The position numbers and the translations under genes are program-made. A stretch of 64,000 bases of DNA from JACVRW01 sp963716215. GTDB lineage: Bacteria > Actinomycetota > Thermoleophilia > Solirubrobacterales > Thermoleophilaceae. How positions within the stretch are numbered: position 1 is the first letter of the stretch; each line of letters starts with the position of its first letter. The stretch lies in contig OY970298.1 in NCBI GenBank assembly GCA_963716215.1, positions 3,596,001 through 3,660,000 on the forward strand. The letters are read 5' to 3'. The notes beneath the pieces are model-generated. The model had not been told where the DNA came from and ran no database searches. It saw only the letters and a list, made by a program, of their open reading frames with translations. Positions 37,987 to 46,110 of the stretch are shown here, piece by piece.

Positions 37987-38004
37987 GCACGTCTTGACAG
38001 TGTG

Positions 38005-38018
38005 CGAACATGTGTTCG
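38005..38018. promoter_or_regulatory. LexA (SOS) box CGAACATGTGTTCG
   Basis: CGAAC-ATGT-GTTCG matches the actinobacterial/Gram-positive LexA consensus GAAC-N4-GTTC with flanking C and G. It ends at the GTG start of the radical SAM gene. In Mycobacterium tuberculosis the Rv2578c gene of this family belongs to the DNA-damage regulon, from general knowledge. A TTGACA at 37994-37999 is nearby, but no -10 at normal spacing is seen, so the promoter position is open. Confidence 0.72.
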
Positions 38019-40045
38019 TGCGCTGGGACAATTTGAAGGTCGAGAGCGAGGCGGAGCACACCCTCCCCGGCTACCGCGAACCGGCCGCCATCCGGACCTT
38101 CGACGCCCCCGAGGCGCTCGACGTTCGCTTCTACGAGGTGCAGGCCAAGTCGGTCCTCAACCGCGTGCCGAAGGCGTCGCGCATGCCGTTCCGGTGGACG
38201 ATCAATCCGTACAGGGGATGCACCCATGCGTGCCAGTACTGTGCCTCCGGGGAAACGCCGGTCCTGATGTGGGACGGGCGCACCAAACGCCTGGCCGAGA
38301 TCCAAGTGGGCGACGCCGTGTACGGGACAGTCCGCCACGGTCGCTATCGCCGTTATGTGGCGACCGAGGTCCTGGACCACTGGTCGACCATCAAACCAGC
38401 GTTCCGATTGACGCTCGAGGATGGGACGGAGCTCGTAGCAAGCGGTGACCATCGCTTCCTCACCCGGCGCGGCTGGAAGCACGTCATCGGAGCGATGGGC
38501 GGCCCTCTGCAGAGGCCCTACCTCACGCTCAACGACAAGCTCATCGGGACCGGCGCCTTTGCCGCAGCGCCAAGCGATTGGCCCGACTACCGGCGCGGCT
38601 ACCTGGCCGGCCTGATCCGGGGGGATGCTCATCTCTCGTCTCGAGAGATCGAACGCTCCGACGGACGGCGCGAGCAGCGGTACGCCTTTCGACTGGCCCT
38701 AACCGACCTGGAGGCACTTGCTCGGGCGAGGACCTACCTCGAAGAGGAACGTGGCATCCGCACGCGCGCGTCCGGGTTCCCGACTCGTGGGCATCCAATG
38801 TGGGCAATCGCGGCGCAGTCGCGAGATCACGTCACGGACATCATGGATCTCGTCGCCTGGCCGCGTGGCCCGAGGCCCGAGTGGTGCAAAGGCTTTCTCG
38901 CCGGCATCTTCGATGCCGAGGGGTCGAGCAACGAGGTCGTCCGGATCTGCAACATGGACCCGCAGATCATCGACTGGATCACCTGGTCCCTTCGGCTGCT
39001 CGGGTTCCAGTACAGGGTCGAGGATCCGTCTAGCCCAAACGGAATCAAGTACGTGCGATTGCTGGGCGGCCTGCCCGAGAAGCTGCGCTTCTTTCTCACG
39101 ATCGATCCGGCGATCACGCGCAAGCGCCAGATCGACGACGTTGCCCTCAAGAGCTCCGCGAAGCTCAAGGTCGAGCAGATCGAGCCACTCGGGAAGGGCT
39201 TCCGCCTTTACGACATCACCACCGGCACAGGCGACTTCATTGCGAACGGGGTTGTCAGCCATAACTGCTTCGCTCGCCCCACCCACACGTACCTCGACTT
39301 CGACGCCGGCCGCGACTTCGAGCGCGAGATCGTCGTGAAGGTCAACACACCCGAGGTCGCGCGGGCTCAGTTGATGAAGCCGACCTGGAAGCGCGAGCAC
39401 GTCGCGCTCGGGACCAACACGGATCCCTACCAGTGGGTCGAGAAGAAGTACGAGCTGCTGCCAGGTGTGTGGGAGGCGATGCGCGACTCGCGCACGCCCA
39501 GCTCGGTGCTCACGAAGTCGCCGCTGCTGCTGCGCGACATCGAGCTGTTCAAGCAGATCCCCTCCTTCGCCGCGAACCTCTCGATCCCGACTCTCGACGA
39601 GCGGGCTTGGCGCGCCAGCGAGCCGCACACGCCGCACCCGCGCAAGCGCATCGAGGCGGTCGCCGAGCTCAACCGCGCCGGCATCCCGACGGGCGTGCTG
39701 ATCGCGCCGCTGATGCCGGGCATCAACGACTCGCCCCGTCAGGTGGAGGAGATCCTCGAGCTGTGCGCCGAGGCCGGCGTCGTCTCGATCGGCGGCATCT
39801 GCCTGCACCTGCGCGGCGAGGTGCGCGACGTCTTCATGGACTGGCTGCGCTCGTACCGCCCCGACCTCGTGCCGCGCTACGAGACCCTCTACGCGCGCGG
39901 GGCCTACGCACCGAAGGCCGAGCGCGAGCGCCTCTCGCGGCTGGTGCGCGTCGGGCGGCGCGCGACCGGGCTGCGCCGCGACCCGGCAGAGGACGCCGAG
40001 CCGCAAATGGCCACTCCGCCGCCCGAGCAGCCCTCGCTTTTCTGA
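38018..40045 (+). CDS. Rv2578c-type radical SAM protein interrupted by an intein
   Basis: 675 residues precursor; 333 after splicing. GTG 38018 gives a (M)RWDN start like the family; upstream in-frame starts at 37994, 38000 and 38012 overlap the SOS box. The first extein ends RGCTHACQY; the second begins CFARPTHTYLDFDAGRDFE, so splicing restores the CX3CX2C iron-sulfur motif, of which the intein replaces exactly the third Cys junction. The second extein has VALGTNTDPYQWVEKKY and GVLIAPLMPGINDSP, typical of SPL-like radical SAM proteins. Function unknown; DNA repair is suggested by the SOS box. Confidence 0.92.
   Translation: MRWDNLKVESEAEHTLPGYREPAAIRTFDAPEALDVRFYEVQAKSVLNRVPKASRMPFRWTINPYRGCTHACQYCASGETPVLMWDGRTKRLAEIQVGDAVYGTVRHGRYRRYVATEVLDHWSTIKPAFRLTLEDGTELVASGDHRFLTRRGWKHVIGAMGGPLQRPYLTLNDKLIGTGAFAAAPSDWPDYRRGYLAGLIRGDAHLSSREIERSDGRREQRYAFRLALTDLEALARARTYLEEERGIRTRASGFPTRGHPMWAIAAQSRDHVTDIMDLVAWPRGPRPEWCKGFLAGIFDAEGSSNEVVRICNMDPQIIDWITWSLRLLGFQYRVEDPSSPNGIKYVRLLGGLPEKLRFFLTIDPAITRKRQIDDVALKSSAKLKVEQIEPLGKGFRLYDITTGTGDFIANGVVSHNCFARPTHTYLDFDAGRDFEREIVVKVNTPEVARAQLMKPTWKREHVALGTNTDPYQWVEKKYELLPGVWEAMRDSRTPSSVLTKSPLLLRDIELFKQIPSFAANLSIPTLDERAWRASEPHTPHPRKRIEAVAELNRAGIPTGVLIAPLMPGINDSPRQVEEILELCAEAGVVSIGGICLHLRGEVRDVFMDWLRSYRPDLVPRYETLYARGAYAPKAERERLSRLVRVGRRATGLRRDPAEDAEPQMATPPPEQPSLF
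38240..39265 (+). mobile_element. Intein with LAGLIDADG homing endonuclease, in the radical SAM gene
   Basis: 342 residues in frame. Splicing motifs: Cys1 in CASGETPVLMWDGR (block A), VASGDHRFLT (block B), RLYDITTGTGDFIANG (block F) and VVSHN followed by extein Cys+1 (block G). Endonuclease blocks YLAGLIRGDAH (about precursor residue 195) and FLAGIFDAEGSS (about 292) are both present with their acidic residues, so it may still be active for homing. The insert looks richer in A/T than the extein, consistent with transfer. The insertion point is a functional Cys, a typical intein site. Confidence 0.9.
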
Positions 40046-40093
40046 GCGGCGGGCCCGGCGGGCCGCCAGAGGCCAGCAGGCGTCGCGCCGGGC

Positions 40094-40687
40094 TCAGCCC
40101 CCGCCCGACTCCGCGAGGCGCTCCAGCAGTGCCCGGCCGCGGGGCGACAGGCGGTAGCCGCGCTCCAGGCTCTCGGTCAGCCCGAGCTCCTTCAGCTTGC
40201 GCACATCGCGCTTGAACGGCAGCTTCTCGCGCCCGACCGACTCGGCCAGGTCGGCTGCCCGCACCTCGGGCCGCGCGGCGATCAGCTCGAGCGTCGCGCG
40301 CGTCCACGGGCCGTGCGGGCTGGCGCGGTCGAAGCGGTCGAGTCGCTCGCGCAGCCGCTCGACCTCGGCGGGCTGCAGCCGCGCGAGCTCGCGCAGCGAC
40401 ACGCGCGGATCCTCGCCAGCCCAGTGCAACTCGATGCGCCAGATTTGACCGTCGCCACGGGCGTCGAGCTCGCCGAGCAGCTCGTCCAGCGACTCGTGCC
40501 CGGCTCGCGCCGCGTCCGCCGCCGTGATCGCGCCGCGCTCGACCGGGGCCACCGAGTCGATCGCCAGCACCCCGATCCTCGTGCGCTGGCGCCCCCCAGC
40601 CCTGGCTCGCGGGCGGTCCCAGCGGCGGAAGGCGAGCGTGATCTCGCCCGCCCGCAGGCCCTCGAGCGACCGGACTCGGAAGAGCAT
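40094..40687 (-). CDS. ASCH-like domain protein with C-terminal winged helix
   Basis: 197 residues. The N-terminal 60 residues look like an ASCH/PUA-type RNA-binding fold (RSLEGLRAGEITLAFRRW, then RTRIGVLAIDSVAPV). The C-terminal 75 residues read as a winged helix: WTRATLELIAARPEVRAADLAESVG, KRDVRKLKELGL and a RGYRLSPRGRALLERL wing. ASCH proteins bind RNA or tRNA; the combination suggests a nucleic-acid-dependent regulator, but no function is known to me. Directly adjacent to the wecA-like gene and in the same direction. Confidence 0.55.
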   Translation of the reverse strand: MLFRVRSLEGLRAGEITLAFRRWDRPRARAGGRQRTRIGVLAIDSVAPVERGAITAADAARAGHESLDELLGELDARGDGQIWRIELHWAGEDPRVSLRELARLQPAEVERLRERLDRFDRASPHGPWTRATLELIAARPEVRAADLAESVGREKLPFKRDVRKLKELGLTESLERGYRLSPRGRALLERLAESGGG

Positions 40688-41908
40688 CTACTCGCGCGAA
40701 ACCGACTCGAACTCGCCGGTCTCCGGCGGCCGCACTGCCTGGAACTCGCCGGTCTCCATCTCGCGTTCGATCTCGCTGTCGATCTCCGCCTCGCTCAGCG
40801 CGGCGATCTCTCCGGTCTCCACCTGGCGCCGCAGCTCGCGCTCGCGGAAGCGCTTGAACTTGAGGATCTCCAGCACAACGACCAGGTAGACGCTGGCCGC
40901 GATCGCGATCAGCGCGAACGCGACGATCACGAGCGTCCAGCCCACGTGGAGGGTGCCGTCGTCGTCCGAGTACGGCACGAAGCGCATCGCCAGCGCGAGC
41001 GCGGCCAGCGACAGCGTCCACCCGTACAGGTACAGCACCGTGCGCCGCTGCGAGAAGCCGATGTTCGCGAAGCGGTGGTGGAAGTGCCATCGGTCCGCCG
41101 AGTAGACCGGCCGGCCGTACTTGATCCGCTTGGCGATCACGAAGGTGGCGTCCAGCGCCGGCACCGCGAGGATGAGCAGCGGGAAGAACAGCGCCACGAC
41201 GGCGGCCGTCTTCAGGACGCCCTGGATCGCGACGCACGCTAAGAGCAACCCGAGCAAATTGGAGCCGGCGTCGCCCATGAAGATCGACGCGGGGTGGAAG
41301 TTGTGCCACAGGAAGCCGACCGCCGCCCCCGCCGTCAGCGCGGCGAGCACGCCCGCGGCGTCGCGGTTCAGCGACAGGGCGATCACCGCGAACGTGGCCG
41401 CCGCGATCGTGCAGACGCCCGCCGCCAGGCCGTCGGCGCCGTCCGTGAAGTTCACGACATTCATCACCGCGACGATCCCGACGAGCGTGAGCGGATAGCC
41501 CCAGGCGCCGAGATCGATCGGATCGATGAACGGCAGCGTCATGTTCGTCACGCGCACGTCGCACCAAACCGGGATCGCGGCGGCGGCGAACTGGCCCGCC
41601 AGCTTCACCAGCGGGTGCAGCCCACCAGGACGGGCGTCGTCGAGCGCCCCGACGAGCGCGATCGCGACGGCGCCGCCGACGATCCCGCGCGTCTCCTGAT
41701 TGGCGGGGAGGAAGATCAGCGCCGCGGTGACGGCGGCGACGAGGATGGCCAGCCCCCCGAGGCCCGGCACCGGCCGGTCGTGCAGGTCGCGCTCGCGCGG
41801 ATAGTGGAGTACGCCCAGCCTGGTGGCGAGGCGGGCGGTTGGCGGCGTTGCCGCGAAAGCGATCGCGGCCGCGACGAGGAACGCCCAAAGGGCATCGAGC
41901 TCGTCCAT
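40688..41908 (-). CDS. Undecaprenyl-phosphate GlcNAc-1-phosphate transferase (WecA/TagO type)
   Basis: 406 residues with about 11 TM helices. MraY/WecA markers: HYPRERDLHDRPVPGLGGLAI, IALVGALDD (Asp-Asp), VVNFTDGADGLAAG and the cytoplasmic His motif RWHFHHRFANIG. Begins polymer synthesis by moving GlcNAc-1-P to undecaprenyl phosphate. The C-terminal 70 residues are unusual for the family: an acidic tail in which TGEF/TGEI-type segments recur (QVETGEIAALSEAEI, METGEFQAVR, ETGEFESV). It belongs to the prfA-prmC-glyA cluster, as in many actinobacteria. Confidence 0.92.
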   Translation of the reverse strand: MDELDALWAFLVAAAIAFAATPPTARLATRLGVLHYPRERDLHDRPVPGLGGLAILVAAVTAALIFLPANQETRGIVGGAVAIALVGALDDARPGGLHPLVKLAGQFAAAAIPVWCDVRVTNMTLPFIDPIDLGAWGYPLTLVGIVAVMNVVNFTDGADGLAAGVCTIAAATFAVIALSLNRDAAGVLAALTAGAAVGFLWHNFHPASIFMGDAGSNLLGLLLACVAIQGVLKTAAVVALFFPLLILAVPALDATFVIAKRIKYGRPVYSADRWHFHHRFANIGFSQRRTVLYLYGWTLSLAALALAMRFVPYSDDDGTLHVGWTLVIVAFALIAIAASVYLVVVLEILKFKRFRERELRRQVETGEIAALSEAEIDSEIEREMETGEFQAVRPPETGEFESVSRE

Positions 41909-41947
41909 CGGGGTGAGGGTACCCGCCGCTCCCGGCGAATCCTGCTG

Positions 41948-42346
41948 CTACTCGGTCAGCCCCACGGCTTCGAGGGCTTCGGCGTGGTCCCAGAAGATGT
42001 CGACGTCGATGATCTTGCGCTCCCGCAGAGTGAAGACGCGAGTGAACTCCATGTCCGCGTCGGGTCCTTGGCTGGCCGTCCCATGCCACGCATCCCGCAC
42101 GACTACGCGGTCGGCGGTGTCGATGAAGCCCGTGACCGGCTCCAACGTGTCGCCCGTCCAAGCGTCGCGAATCTGCTCCCACTGGCGCATGACCGCGTCC
42201 CGGCCCACCGAGGGACCGGGCTCGGGCCAGCCCTCGGGGTGGTGCATGACCACATCGGGGTCGCAGAGGTCGCGGAGGGCGCTCATGTCGCCGGCGTTCC
42301 ACACCTCATAGACACGCCGTATCACCTCGACGTTCTCCTGCGACAT
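41948..42346 (-). CDS. SnoaL/NTF2-like protein
   Basis: 132 residues. Typical SnoaL-like pattern: SQENVEVIRRVYEVWNAGDMSALRDLCDPDVVMHHPEGWP, then VGRDAVMRQWEQIRDAW, and strand VFTLRERKIIDVDIFWDHAEALEAVG. These cone-shaped folds serve as small hydrolases, isomerases or ligand binders; no function can be assigned here. It lies between wecA-like and glyA, same strand, 26 bases after glyA. Confidence 0.85.
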   Translation of the reverse strand: MSQENVEVIRRVYEVWNAGDMSALRDLCDPDVVMHHPEGWPEPGPSVGRDAVMRQWEQIRDAWTGDTLEPVTGFIDTADRVVVRDAWHGTASQGPDADMEFTRVFTLRERKIIDVDIFWDHAEALEAVGLTE

Positions 42347-42372
42347 CGCCCGCCCAGTATCCCGCAGCGGGG

Positions 42373-43656
42373 CTAGACGGTGGCGGGCGCGAGCTGCGGA
42401 TACAACGGGTAGCGCTCCGCCAGCGTGCGCGTCCGCTGCGACAGCTCGGACCGCTTGTCGTCGCCGAAGTCGCCGGTGAGCGCCTCGCCCACGACCTTGC
42501 CGATCTCACGGAAGTCGTCGGCCTGGAAGCCGCGGGTGGCGAGCGCGGGCGTGCCGATGCGCAGGCCCGACGACACGGCCGGCGGGCGCGGGTCGAACGG
42601 CACGGCGTTGCGGTTGACCGTGATCCCGATCTCGTCGAGGCGGTCCTCGGCCTGCTGGCCGTCGAGCTCCGAGTCGCGCAGATCGGCGAGCACCAGGTGC
42701 ACGTCGGTGCCGCCCGTGAGCACGTTGACGCCCGCGGAGAGCATCTCCTCGGCGACGATCGCCGCGCCCTCGACCGTGCGCGCCTGGCGCTCGCGGAACA
42801 GCTCGGACTGCGCCACCTTCATGGCCACCGCCTTGCCGGCGATCGCGTGCATGAGCGGACCGCCCTGGTGACCCGGAAACACGCGCGAGTTGATCTTCTT
42901 GGCGAACTCCTCGCGGCACATGATCATCCCGCCGCGGGGCCCGCCAAGCGTCTTGTGCGTGGTCGTGGTGACCACGTCGCAGTAGGGCACCGGGCTGGGG
43001 TGCTGCTCGGCCGCCACCAGGCCGGCGAAGTGCGCCATGTCGGCCATCAGCAGCGCGCCGACCGAGTCGGCGATCTCGCGGAAGCGCTTGAAGTCGAGCT
43101 GGCGCGGATACGCGGACCAGCCGGCGATGATCAGCTTCGGGCGCGAGTCCTCGGCCACCTGCTGCAGCTCGTCCATGTCGAGGCGCGAGTCCTCCTCGCG
43201 CACCCCGTAGGACACGATGTCGAAGTAGAGCCCGGAGAAGTTGATCTTCATCCCGTGCGAGAGGTGGCCGCCGTGGTCGAGGCGCATGCCGAGGATCCGG
43301 TCGCCGGGCTCCAGCAGCGCCATGTAGACGGCCGAGTTGGCCTGGGCGCCGGAGTGCGGCTGCGCGTTCACGTGGTCAGCGCCGAACAGCTCCTTGGCAC
43401 GGTCGATGGCGAGCTGCTCGGCCACGTCGACGAACTCGCAGCCGCCGTAGTAGCGCTTGCCCGGATAGCCCTCGGCGTACTTGTTGGTGAGCACCGAGCC
43501 CTGGCAGTCGAGGATCGCCTGCGGCACGAAGTTCTCGGACGCGATCATCTCGAGAGTCGCCTCCTGGCGACCAGCCTCGTTTACCAGTACTTCGGCGATC
43601 TCGGGATCGACGTCGGCGACGGGCTTGGTGAAGTAATCGCGGCTCAGCTCACTCAT
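42373..43656 (-). CDS. glyA: Serine hydroxymethyltransferase
   Basis: 427 residues. PLP-binding Lys lies in VVTTTTHKTLGGPRGGMI; other markers are NYFV-like ASENFVPQAIL, NKYAEGYPGKRYYGGCE (active-site Tyr) and HSGAQANSAVYMALL. Interconverts serine and glycine with tetrahydrofolate. ATG 43656 overlaps the tsaC stop by four bases, so it is translated from the prfA-prmC-tsaC operon. Confidence 0.97.
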   Translation of the reverse strand: MSELSRDYFTKPVADVDPEIAEVLVNEAGRQEATLEMIASENFVPQAILDCQGSVLTNKYAEGYPGKRYYGGCEFVDVAEQLAIDRAKELFGADHVNAQPHSGAQANSAVYMALLEPGDRILGMRLDHGGHLSHGMKINFSGLYFDIVSYGVREEDSRLDMDELQQVAEDSRPKLIIAGWSAYPRQLDFKRFREIADSVGALLMADMAHFAGLVAAEQHPSPVPYCDVVTTTTHKTLGGPRGGMIMCREEFAKKINSRVFPGHQGGPLMHAIAGKAVAMKVAQSELFRERQARTVEGAAIVAEEMLSAGVNVLTGGTDVHLVLADLRDSELDGQQAEDRLDEIGITVNRNAVPFDPRPPAVSSGLRIGTPALATRGFQADDFREIGKVVGEALTGDFGDDKRSELSQRTRTLAERYPLYPQLAPATV

Positions 43657-44273
43657 CGGCGGGACCGTAGCACCGCCTCCACACGTTCCCGCGGGACGGC
43701 TCCCTCGCGCGAGATCTCGAACGAGCCGTCGCGGTCGTACCCCGTCAGGTCGACCACCGTCGAGGCGGTGCCGGGCAGCTCGCCGCCGTCCAGGATCAGA
43801 TCCACGCCGGCCCGCACGTGCGCGTCGACCCGCTCGACGCGGCGCGCTTCCGGCGCCCCGGAGAGGTTCGCGCTCGACTGCAGCACCGGCCAGCTCATCG
43901 AAGCGAGCGGCGCCAGCCCGCCCTCCAGGCGAGGGACGCGCAGCCCGAGCACCTCGGGCGTCCCGGCACAGGCCAGCGGGAAGCGGCGGGCCGGGTTGGG
44001 CACCAGCAGGGTCACGGCGCCCGGCAGCAGGCGCTCGGCGGCATCGCGCGTGGCCCCCGGCAACTCGGGCAGCGCCGCCAGCGCCAGCTCTCGGCGGAAG
44101 AACATCACCGCCGCGGGCCGGTCGGGGCGGCGTCCCTTGAGCCCGTAGAGGCGCGCCACGCCCTCGCTCGAATCCGGCTCGGTCGCGAGCCCGTAGACCG
44201 TGTCGGCGGGGAACAGCGCCACGCCGCCCACGGCGATGCAGCGCTCGAACGTCCGCACCTCCTCGTGGGTCAC
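43653..44273 (-). CDS. tsaC: Threonylcarbamoyl-AMP synthase (Sua5/YwlC/TsaC)
   Basis: 206 residues from GTG 44273, overlapping the prmC stop (GTGA). YrdC fold: ALFPADTVYGLATEPDS, the KxR motif in LYGLKGRRPDRPAAVMF, GAVTLLVPNP, LGLRVPR and LQSSANLSG. Makes the threonylcarbamoyl-AMP intermediate for t6A37 of tRNAs. It is the short form without the Sua5 C-terminal domain. Confidence 0.93.
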   Translation of the reverse strand: MTHEEVRTFERCIAVGGVALFPADTVYGLATEPDSSEGVARLYGLKGRRPDRPAAVMFFRRELALAALPELPGATRDAAERLLPGAVTLLVPNPARRFPLACAGTPEVLGLRVPRLEGGLAPLASMSWPVLQSSANLSGAPEARRVERVDAHVRAGVDLILDGGELPGTASTVVDLTGYDRDGSFEISREGAVPRERVEAVLRSRR

Positions 44274-45046
44274 GGCGCCAGCCCGACGGTCACGCGCGGG
44301 TGGCCGGCGAGGTCGGGGTGGGTGCGCGGCTCGGCCAACAGCGCGCTCACCGACTCCGCCTGCCCGGGGGCGTGCTCGAGGGCCAGCCGCAGGCCGCGCG
44401 GAGCACCGCCGACGACCGCGCGGATCGCGTCCAGACCGTCCGCGCCGGCCAGCAACGCCTCGCGTGGCTCGTAGAGCCGGATCTCGGGCTCCAGCGAAGC
44501 CCACTCGTCATCGCGCACGTACGGGAGGTTCGCCACGACCATGTCGTAGTCGCCGGGTGGCAGCCCGGCGGCCACGGCCGCGTCGAGCCCGTTCGCCCGC
44601 GCCACGTCGACCGCGGCAGCCGACGCGTCCGAGGCGCTGACCACGAGGTCCGGTCGCTCGTCGCGTAGCGCCAGGGCCACTGCGCCGGACCCGGTGCCGA
44701 TCTCGTGCACGCGCGCCCCGGCCGGGAGCTCGAGCGCCAGCTCCACCAGCAGCTCGGTCTCGGGCCGCGGGATCAGCACGCGCGAGTCCACGCGCAGGTC
44801 GAGTCGGCGAAAGCCCTTCACGCCGAGGATGTAGGCCACCGGCTCGCGCGCCACGCGGCGGCGCACGCGTTCGCCGATCACCCGGGCCGCCGAGCCCGGC
44901 ACCGCCAGCCCGGGGTCGATCGCCAGCGCGGCGCGGTCCACTCCGAGCGCGTCGGCGATCAGCAGCTCGGCGTCGAGTCGGGGTGTCTCGCAGCCGGCCG
45001 CCGCCAGCGCCGTGACGGCGGCATCGAGCGCGTCGCGAGCGGTCAC
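44270..45046 (-). CDS. prmC: Release factor glutamine N5-methyltransferase PrmC
   Basis: 258 residues from GTG 45046. N-terminal helical domain (TPRLDAELLIADALGV) and methyltransferase with VLIPRPETELLVELAL and SAM loop EIGTGSGAVALAL. The catalytic motif, usually NPPY, reads NLPY (MVVANLPYVRDDE). Methylates the GGQ Gln of RF1, encoded next to it. The two genes overlap by four bases. Confidence 0.95.
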   Translation of the reverse strand: MTARDALDAAVTALAAAGCETPRLDAELLIADALGVDRAALAIDPGLAVPGSAARVIGERVRRRVAREPVAYILGVKGFRRLDLRVDSRVLIPRPETELLVELALELPAGARVHEIGTGSGAVALALRDERPDLVVSASDASAAAVDVARANGLDAAVAAGLPPGDYDMVVANLPYVRDDEWASLEPEIRLYEPREALLAGADGLDAIRAVVGGAPRGLRLALEHAPGQAESVSALLAEPRTHPDLAGHPRVTVGLAP

Positions 45047-46089
45047 ACCGCCGAGACTTCGAGCTGCCGCCGCTTGTCCTCCGCCTCGAGCGCTGCGGTG
45101 AACTCCTCGAGCTCGCCGCTCAGCACGCCCGGCAGGTTGCCCTTGGTCAGCCCCACGCGGTGGTCGGTCACGCGGTCCTGGGGGAAGTTGTACGTGCGGA
45201 CCTTCTCGGCGCGCGCGCCCGAGCCGACCTGCGCGAGTCGCTGCGCCGCCTCCTCGGCCTGCTGGGCTGCCAGCTCGCGCTCGAGCAGCCGAGCGCGCAA
45301 CACCCGCATCGCGCGGTCGCGGTTCTGCAGCTGCGACTTCTCGTCCTGCATCGACACCACCAGGCCGGTCGGCTTGTGGGTGATGCGCACGGCGGAGTCA
45401 GTGGTGTTGACCGACTGCCCGCCCGGTCCCGACGAGCGGTAGACGTCCACCTGCAGGTCGCCCGGGTCGATCTGCACGTCGACCTCCTCGGCCTCGGGCA
45501 GCACCGCGATCGTGGCCGTTGAGGTGTGGATGCGCCCCTGCGACTCCGTCTCCGGCACGCGCTGCACGCGGTGCGTGCCGCCCTCGTACTTGAAGACGCT
45601 GTACGCGCCCTGGCCCTTGACGGCGAAGGTGTAGTGCCCGTCGCCGAGCTCGAGCGGCTCCTGCTTGAAGCCGCGCCGATCGGCGTAGCGGGACAGCATC
45701 CGGTAGAGGTCCGCCGCGAACAGGCCGGCCTCCTCGCCGCCCGTGCCCGGCCGGACCTCGACGATCACGTCCTTGTCGTCGTTGGGGTCCGGCTCGACCA
45801 TCGCCAGCCGGATCTCCTCCTCCAGCTCGCCGAGCCGCTCGTCGGAGGCGCGCAGCAGCTCGCGCAGCTCGGCATCGTCGCCGTCCTCGGCCAGCAGCTC
45901 GCGTGCGCCCGCTGCGTCATCGGTGGCGCGCCGCCACTCCTGGGCGAGCCGCTGGGCAGGCTCGAGCGTGCGGTAGGCGCGGCCGACCTCGGCGTAGCGC
46001 CGCTGATCGCCGATCACCTCGGGATCCGCCATCTGCTGCGAGAGCTCGTCGAAGCGGCTCTCGATCTGCTCCACGAGCCTCTCGATCAC
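45043..46089 (-). CDS. prfA: Peptide chain release factor 1
   Basis: 348 residues from GTG 46089. Catalytic GGQ in SSGPGGQSVNTTDSAVRITH; the RF1-type RVPETESQGRIHTSTATIAV sequence separates it from RF2. Recognises UAA/UAG stop codons. First gene of the prfA-prmC-tsaC-glyA run. N-terminal coiled coil is complete. Confidence 0.96.
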   Translation of the reverse strand: MIERLVEQIESRFDELSQQMADPEVIGDQRRYAEVGRAYRTLEPAQRLAQEWRRATDDAAGARELLAEDGDDAELRELLRASDERLGELEEEIRLAMVEPDPNDDKDVIVEVRPGTGGEEAGLFAADLYRMLSRYADRRGFKQEPLELGDGHYTFAVKGQGAYSVFKYEGGTHRVQRVPETESQGRIHTSTATIAVLPEAEEVDVQIDPGDLQVDVYRSSGPGGQSVNTTDSAVRITHKPTGLVVSMQDEKSQLQNRDRAMRVLRARLLERELAAQQAEEAAQRLAQVGSGARAEKVRTYNFPQDRVTDHRVGLTKGNLPGVLSGELEEFTAALEAEDKRRQLEVSAV

Positions 46090-46110
46090 TCACACAAGGG
46101 TACGGGCCCG

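Noticed and set aside
37994..37999. TTGACA as the -35 of the radical SAM gene promoter
   Set aside because: Perfect hexamer, but no -10-like hexamer at 16-18 bases and the chosen start codon would precede the transcription start. Kept only as a remark.
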